Source: an uncultured Ruegeria sp.
Lineage (GTDB): Bacteria; Pseudomonadota; Alphaproteobacteria; Rhodobacterales; Rhodobacteraceae
Assembly (NCBI RefSeq): GCF_947497005.1
Contig: NZ_CANMFF010000012.1
Span: forward strand, 1 to 64,000
Reading direction: 5' to 3'
DNA: 64,000 nucleotides
The position numbers were made by a program, and so were the translations under genes. The notes beneath the pieces were generated by a model. The model saw nothing but the letters and a program-made list of their open reading frames with translations. It was not told the DNA's origin and searched no databases. Positions 33,661-42,480 of this stretch are shown here, piece by piece. The stretch's first letter is position 1, and each line of letters starts with the position of its first letter.

Positions 33661-35769
33661 ATGACAAAAGCTACAAAAGGAAGAATCAGGCTTTCAGCAG
33701 ATATTGGCGGTACCTTCACAGACGTTGTCCTTGAAACGTCGGACCAACAATATGCACGGAAAGTCCTGACGACTCATCAGGCGCCTGAAATGGGTGTTCT
33801 GAAAGGGATCAACGTCGTACTAGAGGCTGGCAATGTCGACATCGGCGATGTTGATCTAATCATTCACGGAACGACACTCGCAACCAATACCCTGATCGAA
33901 CGCAATGGTGCCAACACGGTGCTGGTTACGACCGAAGGGTTTATTGATGTCATCGAGATGGGCTACGAAAACCGTTTCGAGCAGTATGATATCAACGTCG
34001 TGAAACCCAAGCTGCTGGTGGACCGTTCCCAGCGATTTGGTGTGACCGAACGCTTAGCGGCAAACGGGGACACCCTGATCGAATTGGACGAAGGCAGCGT
34101 CCGTGCGCTTGTTCCGAAATACCGCGAGATGGGTGTTGAAAGCATCGCGATCTGCTTGCTCCATGCCTATGTCGACGGTCGGCATGAGGATCGGGTCGAA
34201 GCTATATTCCGCGAGGAATTACCCGGCGTTCTGATCAGTAAATCATCAGCGATTGCGCCGGAAATCCGCGAATACGAGCGCACCTGCACAACAGTCGCCA
34301 ACGCTTACGTGCAACCGCAGATGGCTGGTTATCTTGGAAATTTGGATCAGGCGCTGCGAGAAATGGGCGCGACCTGTCCACTGTTCCTGATGACATCGGG
34401 CGGCGGACTTGCAACCGTCGAAACGGCCAGCCAGTACCCTGTGCGACTGGTCGAATCCGGGCCGGCGGGCGGCGCGATCCTGGCAGCGCAGGTTGCGCAG
34501 GAATGCAACCTGGACGAGGTTTTGTCCTACGATATGGGCGGAACTACAGCGAAGATCTGTCTGATCGATTCAGGGCGTCCGAAAATGTCGCGTACCTTCG
34601 AGGTAGACCGGCAGTACCGGTTTATGAAGGGCTCGGGCATGCCGATTCGTATCCCTGTGATCGAAATGGTCGAGATCGGCGCGGGCGGTGGCTCCATCGG
34701 GCATATCGATCAGATGGGCCGGGTGCAGGTCGGCCCGGAGTCGGCGGGGTCCGAACCGGGGCCTGCCTGCTATGATCTGGGCGGCACCCGCCCGGCCGTG
34801 ACGGATGCCAACCTTGTCCTGGGAAATCTTGATGCTGATAATTTTGCCGGCGGCCGGATGAAATTGAGCGTTGATAATGCGAATGAGGCCCTCGGCACTC
34901 ACATTGCCGATAAGCTGGGCATGACCTCCGAGATCGCTGCTTTCGCGATGCGGGAGGTCGTGGACGAGAACATGTCGAATGCCGCACGTGTTCATGCGAT
35001 CGAAGCGGGCAAGAATGTCAGCACCCGAACAATGGTGGCTTTTGGCGGCGGTGCGCCGATGCACGTGTCCCGTATGGCTGAGAAGCTGGGGATTGACCGG
35101 GTTATCGTACCAACCGGCGCTGGTGTCGGTTCGGCCGTCGGGTTCCTGCGGGCACCAGTGGCCTATGAGGTGGTGCGCTCGCATCACGTGCGGCTGAATG
35201 AACCGGATGCAGATGCGGTCAACGCAATGATCGCCGACATGCGTGCCGAGGCAGAGGCTGTTGTGCATGCGGGTGCCGAAGGTGTTGAAACCGAAGAGGA
35301 GTGCCACGCACTGATGCGCTATGTCGGACAGGGGCATGAATTGCTGATCAAAGTGCCGACACACGAAATGAGCGCCGACGAACTCCGCGGAATGATCAAG
35401 GTTTTCGACAAGGTCTACGAAGACAACTACAGTCGTTCGGTTCCCGCTATGGGAGTAGAGGCGCTAACATGGACACTGACCGTGCGTACAGTCGCCGACA
35501 AAGCGTTGCACGCAACTGGTCAAACCAAATTCAACGAAGGGTCTCGGGCACCCACAATCGGAACTCGCAAGATTTTCGACGCTGAAAGTGGTATCTATCT
35601 GACTGCCCAGGTCTACGACCGTGACGCAGTCACGCCAGGTCAGATCATGACCGGACCCGCTGCCATTGTCGAGGAACAAACCACAACGATCCTGTCCAAG
35701 AACTTCAGGGCAACCCTGAACAGTCTTGGTTACATCGACATCCGCCGCAATCAGGGGGACGAGGCATGA
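33661..35769 (+). CDS. hyuA: Hydantoinase/oxoprolinase subunit A (HyuA), full length
   Basis: The 702-residue protein has the hydantoinase N-terminal domain (LSADIGGTFTDVVLE, about 10-25; IIHGTTLATNTLIERNGA, about 68-85) and the hydantoinase A core (SYDMGGTTAKICLID, about 292). A C-terminal Hydant_A_C-like part extends to 702. With HyuB it should form an ATP-dependent enzyme that opens hydantoins, 5-oxoproline or other lactams, or carboxylates ketones in the acetone carboxylase branch. The 4-bp overlap with hyuB indicates a complex. Substrate unknown. Confidence 0.88.
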   Translation: MTKATKGRIRLSADIGGTFTDVVLETSDQQYARKVLTTHQAPEMGVLKGINVVLEAGNVDIGDVDLIIHGTTLATNTLIERNGANTVLVTTEGFIDVIEMGYENRFEQYDINVVKPKLLVDRSQRFGVTERLAANGDTLIELDEGSVRALVPKYREMGVESIAICLLHAYVDGRHEDRVEAIFREELPGVLISKSSAIAPEIREYERTCTTVANAYVQPQMAGYLGNLDQALREMGATCPLFLMTSGGGLATVETASQYPVRLVESGPAGGAILAAQVAQECNLDEVLSYDMGGTTAKICLIDSGRPKMSRTFEVDRQYRFMKGSGMPIRIPVIEMVEIGAGGGSIGHIDQMGRVQVGPESAGSEPGPACYDLGGTRPAVTDANLVLGNLDADNFAGGRMKLSVDNANEALGTHIADKLGMTSEIAAFAMREVVDENMSNAARVHAIEAGKNVSTRTMVAFGGGAPMHVSRMAEKLGIDRVIVPTGAGVGSAVGFLRAPVAYEVVRSHHVRLNEPDADAVNAMIADMRAEAEAVVHAGAEGVETEEECHALMRYVGQGHELLIKVPTHEMSADELRGMIKVFDKVYEDNYSRSVPAMGVEALTWTLTVRTVADKALHATGQTKFNEGSRAPTIGTRKIFDAESGIYLTAQVYDRDAVTPGQIMTGPAAIVEEQTTTILSKNFRATLNSLGYIDIRRNQGDEA

Positions 35770-37481
35770 AACCATCAGACCAAATGAAGCAGGTCCAACT
35801 TCAGATCATGTGGGACCGGTTAATCGCGGTGGTCGAGGAGCAGGCACAGACACTGATCCGCACTGCGTTTTCGACAAGTACGCGCGAAGCCGGGGACGTT
35901 TCAGCCGGTGTCTACAACACGAGCGGAGACATGCTGGCGCAGGCTGTGACCGGCACACCGGGACACGTCAACGCCATGGCTGAATCGGTCAAGCATTTCG
36001 TGGCGGATTTTGCCTGGAACGAACTAACGCAGGGTGACGTTCTGATTACAAACGACCCCTGGAAGGGTACGGGTCATCTGCACGATTTCACCGTTGTGAC
36101 GCCTATATTTAGGGATGGCCGGCCGATCGCGATCTTCGCCTGCACCACCCACGTCGTAGATATAGGCGGCCTCGGTTTCGTGGCGGACGGGCGCGAAGTT
36201 TATGAAGAGGGTTTTTATATCCCGCCAATGTTCCTGGCCCGCGCAGGTACAATGAATGACGATCTTCTGGGGCTCGTGCGCGCCAATGTGCGCGAACCTG
36301 CACAGGTCGAGGGCGACCTCTATTCCCTGGCCGCCTGTAACGAAGCTGGTGGTCGCCGCCTGCTGGAAATGATGACCGAATACGGGCTGGAGGATATCGA
36401 GGATCTGGGCCAGATGATCATCGACAGCTCGCGCAAGGCTATGCAGGACGCGATCCGCGAACTGCCCAACGGGAGCTGGACATCGTCGATGACAACAGAC
36501 GGCTATGAAGCGGATGTAACGCTTTGTGCAACTCTGACCATTGAAGACGAAAAGATCAGAATAGACTTTGATGGCACGTCCGGCGAGTCGTCTTATGGGA
36601 TCAATGTGCCGCTGTCTTATACCAAGGCCTACGGTTCCTTTGGTCTGCGTTGCGTCATCGGGAACAAGGTTCCGAACAATGCGGGATCGCTGGGCGCGAT
36701 CGAGGTCACGGCACCCCTGGGCACCATCGTCAACGCACGGCCACCGCGCGCGGTTTGCGCGCGCCACGTAATTGGTCAGATGTTGCCGGATGTCGTCTAT
36801 GGCTGCCTGCATCAGGCTGTGGAGGGTATGGCGCCGGCCGAGGGCACATCGAGCATCTGGGCACCGATCCTGATGAATGCGCCCGAAAACGGCGCCAGAA
36901 CTGGCGAGTTCACCATCACCATGTTCAACACCGGCGGCACCGGCGCGCGCCCGACCAAGGACGGCCTCAACTGCACGGCGTTTCCCAGCGGTATTCGCAA
37001 CGTGCCTGTCGAAATCAGTGAAACCATGGCCCCTATCGTGCTCTGGCGAAAGGATTTCCGTCAGGATTCAGGTGGCCCGGGCAAGTTCCGGGGCGGCGCG
37101 GGCCAGATCATCGAAGCATCGCTGCGCTCGGAGGATGCCTTTGCCTTTTCCGCAATGTTTGACAGGGTAAACAACCCTCCTCGCGGCAGGGCAGATGGTG
37201 GCATGGGTTTGCCCGGCGAAGTGGTTAGCTCGACCGGTACGCAACAGCGGGTCAAAGGAAAACAGGTCATTCCTGCCGGGCAACGCTTGGTGCTGAAGAC
37301 GCCCGGTGGTGGCGGATATGGGGCGGCATTCGAACGCGACCCGGCCTACGTCGTCGAAGACGTGCGGCTTGGTTTCATCACCATAGACACCGCTGCCCGG
37401 GATTACGGTGTCGTATTGTACGAAGATCTGAAGGTGAATGAGGCGGAAACCGCGCGGCTGCGCGCCGACGCATCTGCCTAA
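35766..37481 (+). CDS. hyuB: Hydantoinase/oxoprolinase subunit B (HyuB)
   Basis: A 571-residue HyuB with the typical N-terminal segment (WDRLIAVVEEQAQTLIRTAFSTSTREAGD pattern), DVLITNDPWKGTGHLHDFTVV (about 91-111), the HVVDIGGLG motif (about 130) and the C-terminal KTPGGGGYG (about 514). It is the partner of HyuA at 33661. The pair is inserted between a 2-oxo-acid cleavage module and an SDR/oxidase module, which suggests that a cyclic amide is one of the substrates of this gene row. Confidence 0.9.
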   Translation: MKPSDQMKQVQLQIMWDRLIAVVEEQAQTLIRTAFSTSTREAGDVSAGVYNTSGDMLAQAVTGTPGHVNAMAESVKHFVADFAWNELTQGDVLITNDPWKGTGHLHDFTVVTPIFRDGRPIAIFACTTHVVDIGGLGFVADGREVYEEGFYIPPMFLARAGTMNDDLLGLVRANVREPAQVEGDLYSLAACNEAGGRRLLEMMTEYGLEDIEDLGQMIIDSSRKAMQDAIRELPNGSWTSSMTTDGYEADVTLCATLTIEDEKIRIDFDGTSGESSYGINVPLSYTKAYGSFGLRCVIGNKVPNNAGSLGAIEVTAPLGTIVNARPPRAVCARHVIGQMLPDVVYGCLHQAVEGMAPAEGTSSIWAPILMNAPENGARTGEFTITMFNTGGTGARPTKDGLNCTAFPSGIRNVPVEISETMAPIVLWRKDFRQDSGGPGKFRGGAGQIIEASLRSEDAFAFSAMFDRVNNPPRGRADGGMGLPGEVVSSTGTQQRVKGKQVIPAGQRLVLKTPGGGGYGAAFERDPAYVVEDVRLGFITIDTAARDYGVVLYEDLKVNEAETARLRADASA

Positions 37482-37498
37482 AAACGAAAGAGAACGAG

Positions 37499-38296
37499 AT
37501 GGCAAATCGCATGAATTTTGCAGGCACACATGTTTTGATTACCGGCGGTGCGCAGGGAATTGGCCTTGCCTGTGCAAAGGCCTTTGTCGAACACGGCGCC
37601 AATGTAACGATTGCGGATATCAATGCTGATGGATGCTCGAATGCTCTGGATACGCTCAAGTCTCTTGGCGATGGCACGGTTGCTTGCTTTGTGGCTGATG
37701 TCAGACAACCGGAAAACTGCGCCCAGCTCGTCGCGGATGCAATCGCAGCAAATGGCAAGCTCGACGTGCTGGTCAACAATGCTGGTGTTGTACATGCTGG
37801 CGACATTCTAAATCTGGATGCTGACGGTTTTGATCACGTGTTCAGCGTCAACGTGCGCGGAGCCTTCCTGATGGCGCAGGCAGCCGCACGTGCTATGGTC
37901 GAGGCCGGCACCAAGGGCAGCATAATCAACATGTCTTCGGTTAACTCGGTTGTGGGCTTGCCCAATCAGCTGGCTTATTCCATGTCCAAAGGGGCGCTTG
38001 CCCAATTGACTCGAGCTGCGTCGATCCGGCTTGCCCCCGAAGGCATTCGTGTCAACGCGATCGGCCCTGGATCAATTGGCACCGAAATGTTGGCCGATGC
38101 CCTGTCAAGAGACCCGCATGGCAAGGGGGCAATCCTGTCGCGCACCCCACTCGGTCGATTGGGTGAACCTTCTGAAGTCGCGGATGTCGCGCTGTATCTG
38201 GCAAGTGACTATTCCAGCTATATCACGGGCGAGACAATCTACATTGACGGCGGCCGACTAGCCCTTGGCTATACGGTTCCAGTCAAGGAAGACTAG
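37499..38296 (+). CDS. Short-chain dehydrogenase/reductase (SDR)
   Basis: The 265-residue classical SDR has an NAD(P)-binding motif (VLITGGAQGIGLACA, about 12-26), NNAGVVH (about 93), the catalytic Ser in IINMSSVNSVVG (about 142) and the YSMSK catalytic Tyr/Lys (about 160). The C-terminus ITGETIYIDGGRLALGY is typical. It oxidises or reduces a hydroxyl or keto intermediate. AAAGAGAACG is a weak ribosome binding site. The distance to hyuB is 17 bp. Confidence 0.87.
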   Translation: MANRMNFAGTHVLITGGAQGIGLACAKAFVEHGANVTIADINADGCSNALDTLKSLGDGTVACFVADVRQPENCAQLVADAIAANGKLDVLVNNAGVVHAGDILNLDADGFDHVFSVNVRGAFLMAQAAARAMVEAGTKGSIINMSSVNSVVGLPNQLAYSMSKGALAQLTRAASIRLAPEGIRVNAIGPGSIGTEMLADALSRDPHGKGAILSRTPLGRLGEPSEVADVALYLASDYSSYITGETIYIDGGRLALGYTVPVKED

Positions 38297-38332
38297 GCAA
38301 ATCAAAACAACGGAAACCTTCGGACAGATCCA

Positions 38333-39619
38333 ATGGCAGACGTCGAAAAACACCACAACTCTCTTTGGGAATATTCTGCCAGTCCACAGGTGGAAACACC
38401 AGCTCTCGCAGGCGATTTGGACACGGATGTCCTGATAATCGGAGGCGGGTACACCGGGCTTTCAACAGCGCTGCATCTAGGTGAATCTGGTGTACGCTCC
38501 ATTGTACTGGAGGCGCAAGAAGTCGGACATGGCGGGTCGGGGCGCAATGCCGGTCTGGTCAATCCCGGCGTCTGGCTCTTGCCGAACGAGGTTGAGGAAC
38601 AGTTGGGCAAGCAGGCGGGAGGGCGCTTGAACGCAGCGCTGTCGAACTCTCCCGATCTGGTGTTTTCGATCATCGACAAGTACGAGATCGACTGCGAAGC
38701 CAAACGTAACGGTATGTTGCAGGCGGCACATGCCCGGTCGAAAGTGCAGTGGGTCAAGGATCGCCACTCGCAGATGGCCTCGCTCGGCTTGCCGGTCGAA
38801 CTAATAACAGGCAGCGATCTTCAAGTGATGACCGGCTCAAAAGTCTACCGTCACGCCGCTGTCTTCGACCCACGCGCGGGTACAATCCAGCCGATGTCCT
38901 ACGCTCGGGGTCTCGCGCGGGCAGCACTCGGTGCAGGAGCCACGATCCATCAGAATTGCCCGGTGCAGAGCCTAACGCTGACAGGCAATCGCTGGACCGC
39001 GCAAACAGCGCGGGGTTCTGTCAGAGCCGAACAGGTCATTGTTGCCACTAACGCCTATACCGACCATTTCCTGCCACAGATCAGGAACGCCACTGTGCCG
39101 GTCTTCATGTTCCAGGCTGCGACGGGGCCGCTTTCCGACAATATTGCCGGATCAATTTCGCCGCGCCGCAATGGGCTGTTCGACACGCGCAAGACGATGA
39201 TTTCGTCTCGCATCGACGACGCCGGACGATACATCGTGTGCAGCGCGGGCCGCATGACAGGTGATGGGCGTTCTTTGCGGACAAACTGGGCAACGCGCGT
39301 CCGCGATCGCCTTTTCCCGCAACTGCAGGGGCAGGAATGGAAATTTTGGTGGTCTGGCCAGATGGGCTTTACCGACAACCACCTTCCGCGAGTTTTTCAG
39401 CCCGCACCGGGACTGACAGTACCGATCGGCTATAACGGTCGCGGCATTGGCCCCGGAACAGTCATAGGGAAAACCTGTGCAGACCTTGTTCAGGGTGGGT
39501 CGATCAAGGATTTCCCTTTGCCGCTCAAACAAGTGCGGGTCGAGAGCTGGCGCAATGTTCGCGCCGCCTATTACGAACTCGGCACGAGGCTCTACAACAT
39601 GGTTGATAGTAGGGTTTGA
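38333..39619 (+). CDS. FAD-dependent amine/amino acid oxidoreductase (DAO family)
   Basis: A 428-residue DAO-superfamily enzyme with an N-terminal extension (about 30 residues), then VLIIGGGYTGLSTALHLGESG (about 32-52), the GHGGSGRNAGLVNPG FAD-binding stretch and a C-terminal NGRGIGPGTVIGK. It resembles gamma-glutamylputrescine oxidase/PuuB and glycine/D-amino acid oxidases. It would oxidatively deaminate a primary or secondary amine or D-amino acid. It follows the SDR by 36 bp in the same direction. Confidence 0.85.
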   Translation: MADVEKHHNSLWEYSASPQVETPALAGDLDTDVLIIGGGYTGLSTALHLGESGVRSIVLEAQEVGHGGSGRNAGLVNPGVWLLPNEVEEQLGKQAGGRLNAALSNSPDLVFSIIDKYEIDCEAKRNGMLQAAHARSKVQWVKDRHSQMASLGLPVELITGSDLQVMTGSKVYRHAAVFDPRAGTIQPMSYARGLARAALGAGATIHQNCPVQSLTLTGNRWTAQTARGSVRAEQVIVATNAYTDHFLPQIRNATVPVFMFQAATGPLSDNIAGSISPRRNGLFDTRKTMISSRIDDAGRYIVCSAGRMTGDGRSLRTNWATRVRDRLFPQLQGQEWKFWWSGQMGFTDNHLPRVFQPAPGLTVPIGYNGRGIGPGTVIGKTCADLVQGGSIKDFPLPLKQVRVESWRNVRAAYYELGTRLYNMVDSRV

Positions 39620-39651
39620 GTGAAACCAGCAGGAGCGGGAGGACAAAAGGA

Positions 39652-40683
39652 ATGATGACTGAAACCTTGAGCGTAACAGATCAATTCTACAGTCTTGCCC
39701 ATTTCGCAAAATGCGACATCGTGCATGCGCCGACGCGATTGGAACACTTACCTCGGCTGAGCGCCGCCTTGGGCGGACCTGAAATCTGGATTAAGCGTGA
39801 CGACTGCACGGGCCTTGCATTCGGTGGAAACAAGACCCGAAAACTCGAGTTCTTGATTGCAGATGCGCAAAGCAAAGGGGCTGACGTTCTGATAACCGCA
39901 GGCGGGGTGCAATCCAATCATGCCCGGCAGACCGCTGCTGCCGCCGCACGTTTTGGCTTTGATTGTCATCTTTTGCTTGAAAACGGCCTTGGCTCCTCAG
40001 AGCCGGAATACCTCGGAAACGGCAACGCATTGCTGGATCGTATTGTCGGCGCTACCAGTGAGGTATTGCCTGCGGATGCGGATATGGAAGCCTTAATTGA
40101 TGCCGCCATGCGGCGTTTTTCTGACGAGGGGCGAACGGCATATTTTATTCCGGTTGGAGGATCAAATGCGATCGGGGCTTTGGGGTATGTTTCCTGTGCC
40201 CATGAACTCATCAACCAGATTTCTCAATTGGACACGGACTTTGATCATCTTGTCATGTCCACGGGCAGCGCAGGTACGCAGGTTGGGTTGTTGGCAGGGA
40301 TATCGCTCGCCGGGTTGAATTTGCCGGTGCATGGCATGAGCGTTAGTAAACCGCGGGAGATGATGAAAACGATTGTCGAATCCCTGCTGGAGCAGACGTT
40401 GGACTTACTTGGTCATACCGCGCATGACCGCGAAAAGTTGGTCCTGACAAACAGCGACTATGTCGGAGAAGGTTATGCCATCCCGGCCGCTTCAACTATT
40501 GAGGCCATTGAACTTACCGCTCGCACCGAAGGTATCTTGCTGGACCCAGTTTATACCGGCAAGGGCATGGCGGGACTGGTAGACTATGTTCGACAAGGTA
40601 GGTTCGCCTCTGATGAGCGCGTCATCTTTCTACATACAGGCGGCGCACCTGGGCTGTTCGCTTATCGCCAACAATTTCAATAG
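39652..40683 (+). CDS. D-cysteine desulfhydrase/ACC deaminase-like PLP enzyme
   Basis: The 343-residue fold-type II PLP protein has the PLP lysine in GGNKTRKLEF (about 58) preceded by WIKRDDCTGLAFGG, then GGVQSNHARQTAAAAARFG (about 84) and the phosphate-binding STGSAGTQVGLL (about 203). The DcyD/ACC deaminase family breaks down D-cysteine, beta-chloro-D-alanine, L-cysteate or ACC to a 2-oxo acid and ammonia via an aminoacrylate-type enamine. The RidA gene that follows fits, as RidA clears such enamines. AAGGA and GGGAGG precede the ATG at 39652. Confidence 0.85.
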   Translation: MMTETLSVTDQFYSLAHFAKCDIVHAPTRLEHLPRLSAALGGPEIWIKRDDCTGLAFGGNKTRKLEFLIADAQSKGADVLITAGGVQSNHARQTAAAAARFGFDCHLLLENGLGSSEPEYLGNGNALLDRIVGATSEVLPADADMEALIDAAMRRFSDEGRTAYFIPVGGSNAIGALGYVSCAHELINQISQLDTDFDHLVMSTGSAGTQVGLLAGISLAGLNLPVHGMSVSKPREMMKTIVESLLEQTLDLLGHTAHDREKLVLTNSDYVGEGYAIPAASTIEAIELTARTEGILLDPVYTGKGMAGLVDYVRQGRFASDERVIFLHTGGAPGLFAYRQQFQ

Positions 40684-40727
40684 TGACAGCCAATCGTGCG
40701 ACCCTGACCAATTGAAGGAATTCAGCC

Positions 40728-41111
40728 TTGGAACGAAAAAACATTTCGATGAATTCGCCCGCCGAAGATATTGCTGCCTTTAGCCGGGCTGTTGTGCAGG
40801 GTCCGTGGTGTTTTGTGTCTGGCATTACGGGTGTGGATCCGGAAACCGGCGACATGCCCGAAAGTGCTGAAGCGCAGGCGCGCAATTGCTTTTCCTCCAT
40901 CGAGGCGGTTCTGGACAAAGCGGGGTTTGCGCTCTCGGACGTGGTGCGGGCTGTCTACTACCTGACCGCCGACAGCCATGCGCCCGAGGTTATTCCGGTT
41001 CTGAAAGAGAAATTCGATGCTATCCGGCCAGCGGCAACGTTGGTTGTCTCGGGTCTGCCGAAACCGAATTTGAAGGTGGAAATCGAGGTTACGGCCCTAA
41101 AGTCTTCCTGA
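40728..41111 (+). CDS. RidA (YjgF/YER057c/UK114) family enamine/imine deaminase
   Basis: At 127 residues with the Rid signature: RAVVQGPWCFVSGITGVDPETGDMP, the conserved Arg in AIRPAATLVVSGLP and VEIEVTALK at the end. RidA hydrolyses 2-aminoacrylate-type enamines; a related branch (2-aminomuconate deaminase of modified meta-cleavage pathways) makes 4-oxalocrotonate. That is relevant because the operon encodes a 4-oxalocrotonate decarboxylase-type enzyme. The TTG at 40728 has GAAGGA 8 bases upstream; an ATG at 40749 is an alternative. Confidence 0.8.
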   Translation: MERKNISMNSPAEDIAAFSRAVVQGPWCFVSGITGVDPETGDMPESAEAQARNCFSSIEAVLDKAGFALSDVVRAVYYLTADSHAPEVIPVLKEKFDAIRPAATLVVSGLPKPNLKVEIEVTALKSS

Positions 41112-41173
41112 TTTCGTAACCGCTCCACTTATGTGCCCACCATGACGCCCGCACACTTGAAAGTCGAAAGCAA

Positions 41174-41689
41174 ATGAAGTTTTCCGCACTACGCATCCTG
41201 AGAGAGGGGCTGACAGGTAACAAGGGCTGGATGCCGCACTGGCGCAACCCGGACCCGAAGCCAAGCTATGACGCCATCATCATTGGCGGCGGCGGTCATG
41301 GCCTTTCCACGGCCTATTATCTGGCGAAAAACCATGGGGTCACAAACGTCGCGGTGCTGGAAAAGGGCTGGCTCGGCAGCGGCAATATCGGGCGCAATAC
41401 CACGATCATACGCGCCAACTATTTCCTGCCCGGCAACTCGGAGTTCTATTCCCACTCGCTGAAACTCTGGGAAAACCTAGAGCAGGAGCTCAATTATAAC
41501 GTGATGTTGTCGCAACGCGGTATCCTGAGCTTGCTGCATTCGGACGGGCAGTTCGACACGGCAGCGCGGCGGGGCAATTCGATGCTGGTTCAGGGCGACG
41601 ATGCGCGGCTGGTCTACCTCGATGAATTGCGTGAAATGGCGCCTTATCTCGACTTTGAGCAGTCGCGGTTTCCGATTAAGGGTGCACCC
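41174..41689 (+). pseudogene. Sarcosine oxidase beta subunit-like gene, 3'-truncated
   Basis: The protein starts MKFSALRILREGLTGNKGWM and has the SoxB N-terminal FAD motif AIIIGGGGHGLSTAYYLAKNHG and GWLGSGNIGRNTTIIRANYF, running to YLDFEQSRFPIKG. There homology stops and the frame continues in IS110-type DNA. Only about 172 of about 415 residues remain, with no SoxD/A/G genes downstream. Heterotetrameric sarcosine oxidase demethylates N-methylglycine; this copy is inactive unless rescued elsewhere. Confidence 0.8.
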
Positions 41690-41914
41690 ACTGCATCCAA
41701 CGCGGCCCATAGTCGCCATTACTGTACACCAGTGGCATCGAAACAAACGAGCGCATCCTGCGACATGGTCAGTTTGACAACTTGCTTGTGACCATCAGCG
41801 GTGTTTGACCACCTTAAGCGCTCACCATCGGGCAGGCAGTGAAGATCCAGCCAATCGCGGCTGACATCGGTTCCGATGACTGACGCCTGTATTACTTTGC
41901 TTATACCCTCTTCC
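41690..41914 (-). pseudogene. IS110-family transposase, N-terminal fragment
   Basis: The minus strand reads VIGTDVSRDWLDLHCLPDGE, then NTADGHKQVV and ALVCFDATGVQ, followed by a stop and WRLWAALDAVG. This is the N-terminal DEDD (RuvC-like) domain of an IS110/IS1111 transposase with its first Asp (IGTDVS) retained. The in-frame stop and truncation make it dead. Its inner edge coincides with the break in the sarcosine oxidase gene. Confidence 0.68.
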
Positions 41915-42480
41915 TTCTGATCCGTTGATCTGACCGGCCATATGCGACTGTCCGAAACGATGAAGAGAGACGGTGCTGGCTTGCTGGGGAACGTGGTCAA
42001 ACCTCAAGGCTCAGACGCCATACACCACCCCATCAACAACCTCGGCCAAGACGGTTGACGGGGTCAAGTTAACAAACTCGAGATACAGAAGGCTCAAGAG
42101 CCGCCAGTTTTGGAAATTTAGGCCAATAGATTCTACTGTCAATTCAAGGGCAATTTCGCTTGCCATCTTAAGTTCCTAAAATCTCAGTTTCAGAAGTTTT
42201 TGGTTTTCAATACTAACTCGCCAGAACGTGCGACGAGACTTCGTAAAACCGTGGAGCCCAACGTTCTTGAATAGAGCCACGTACGAGATAATACGTCAAC
42301 AAGCGCGCAGTTTCGACGTGTTGGGATTGTGTCCGGCTCTGTGCAGAGTAGGGCGGTCTCGCATTGGACCTCTATTAGTGCAGCATATTGGTTCTATAGG
42401 AGTAGACGTCGCCCGCTTGCCTCGTTGTGCCATTATGAATTTTACAAACATCTTGGAGGCGTCTACACCTTCGGAACCCG
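41915..42480. other. Non-coding debris between the IS110 fragment and the MmgE/PrpD gene
   Basis: No supported gene. Part of it is likely the flank of the IS110 element. A 95-codon plus-strand frame at 42228-42515 runs into the 3' end of the MmgE/PrpD gene and has no family signature or good ribosome binding site. The composition is more AT-rich and irregular than the neighbouring operons, which points to decayed DNA. Confidence 0.5.

Noticed and set aside
34570..35364. 264-codon minus-strand open frame, with a similar one at 36024-36812
   Set aside because: Shadows of hyuA and hyuB caused by GC-rich codon usage.
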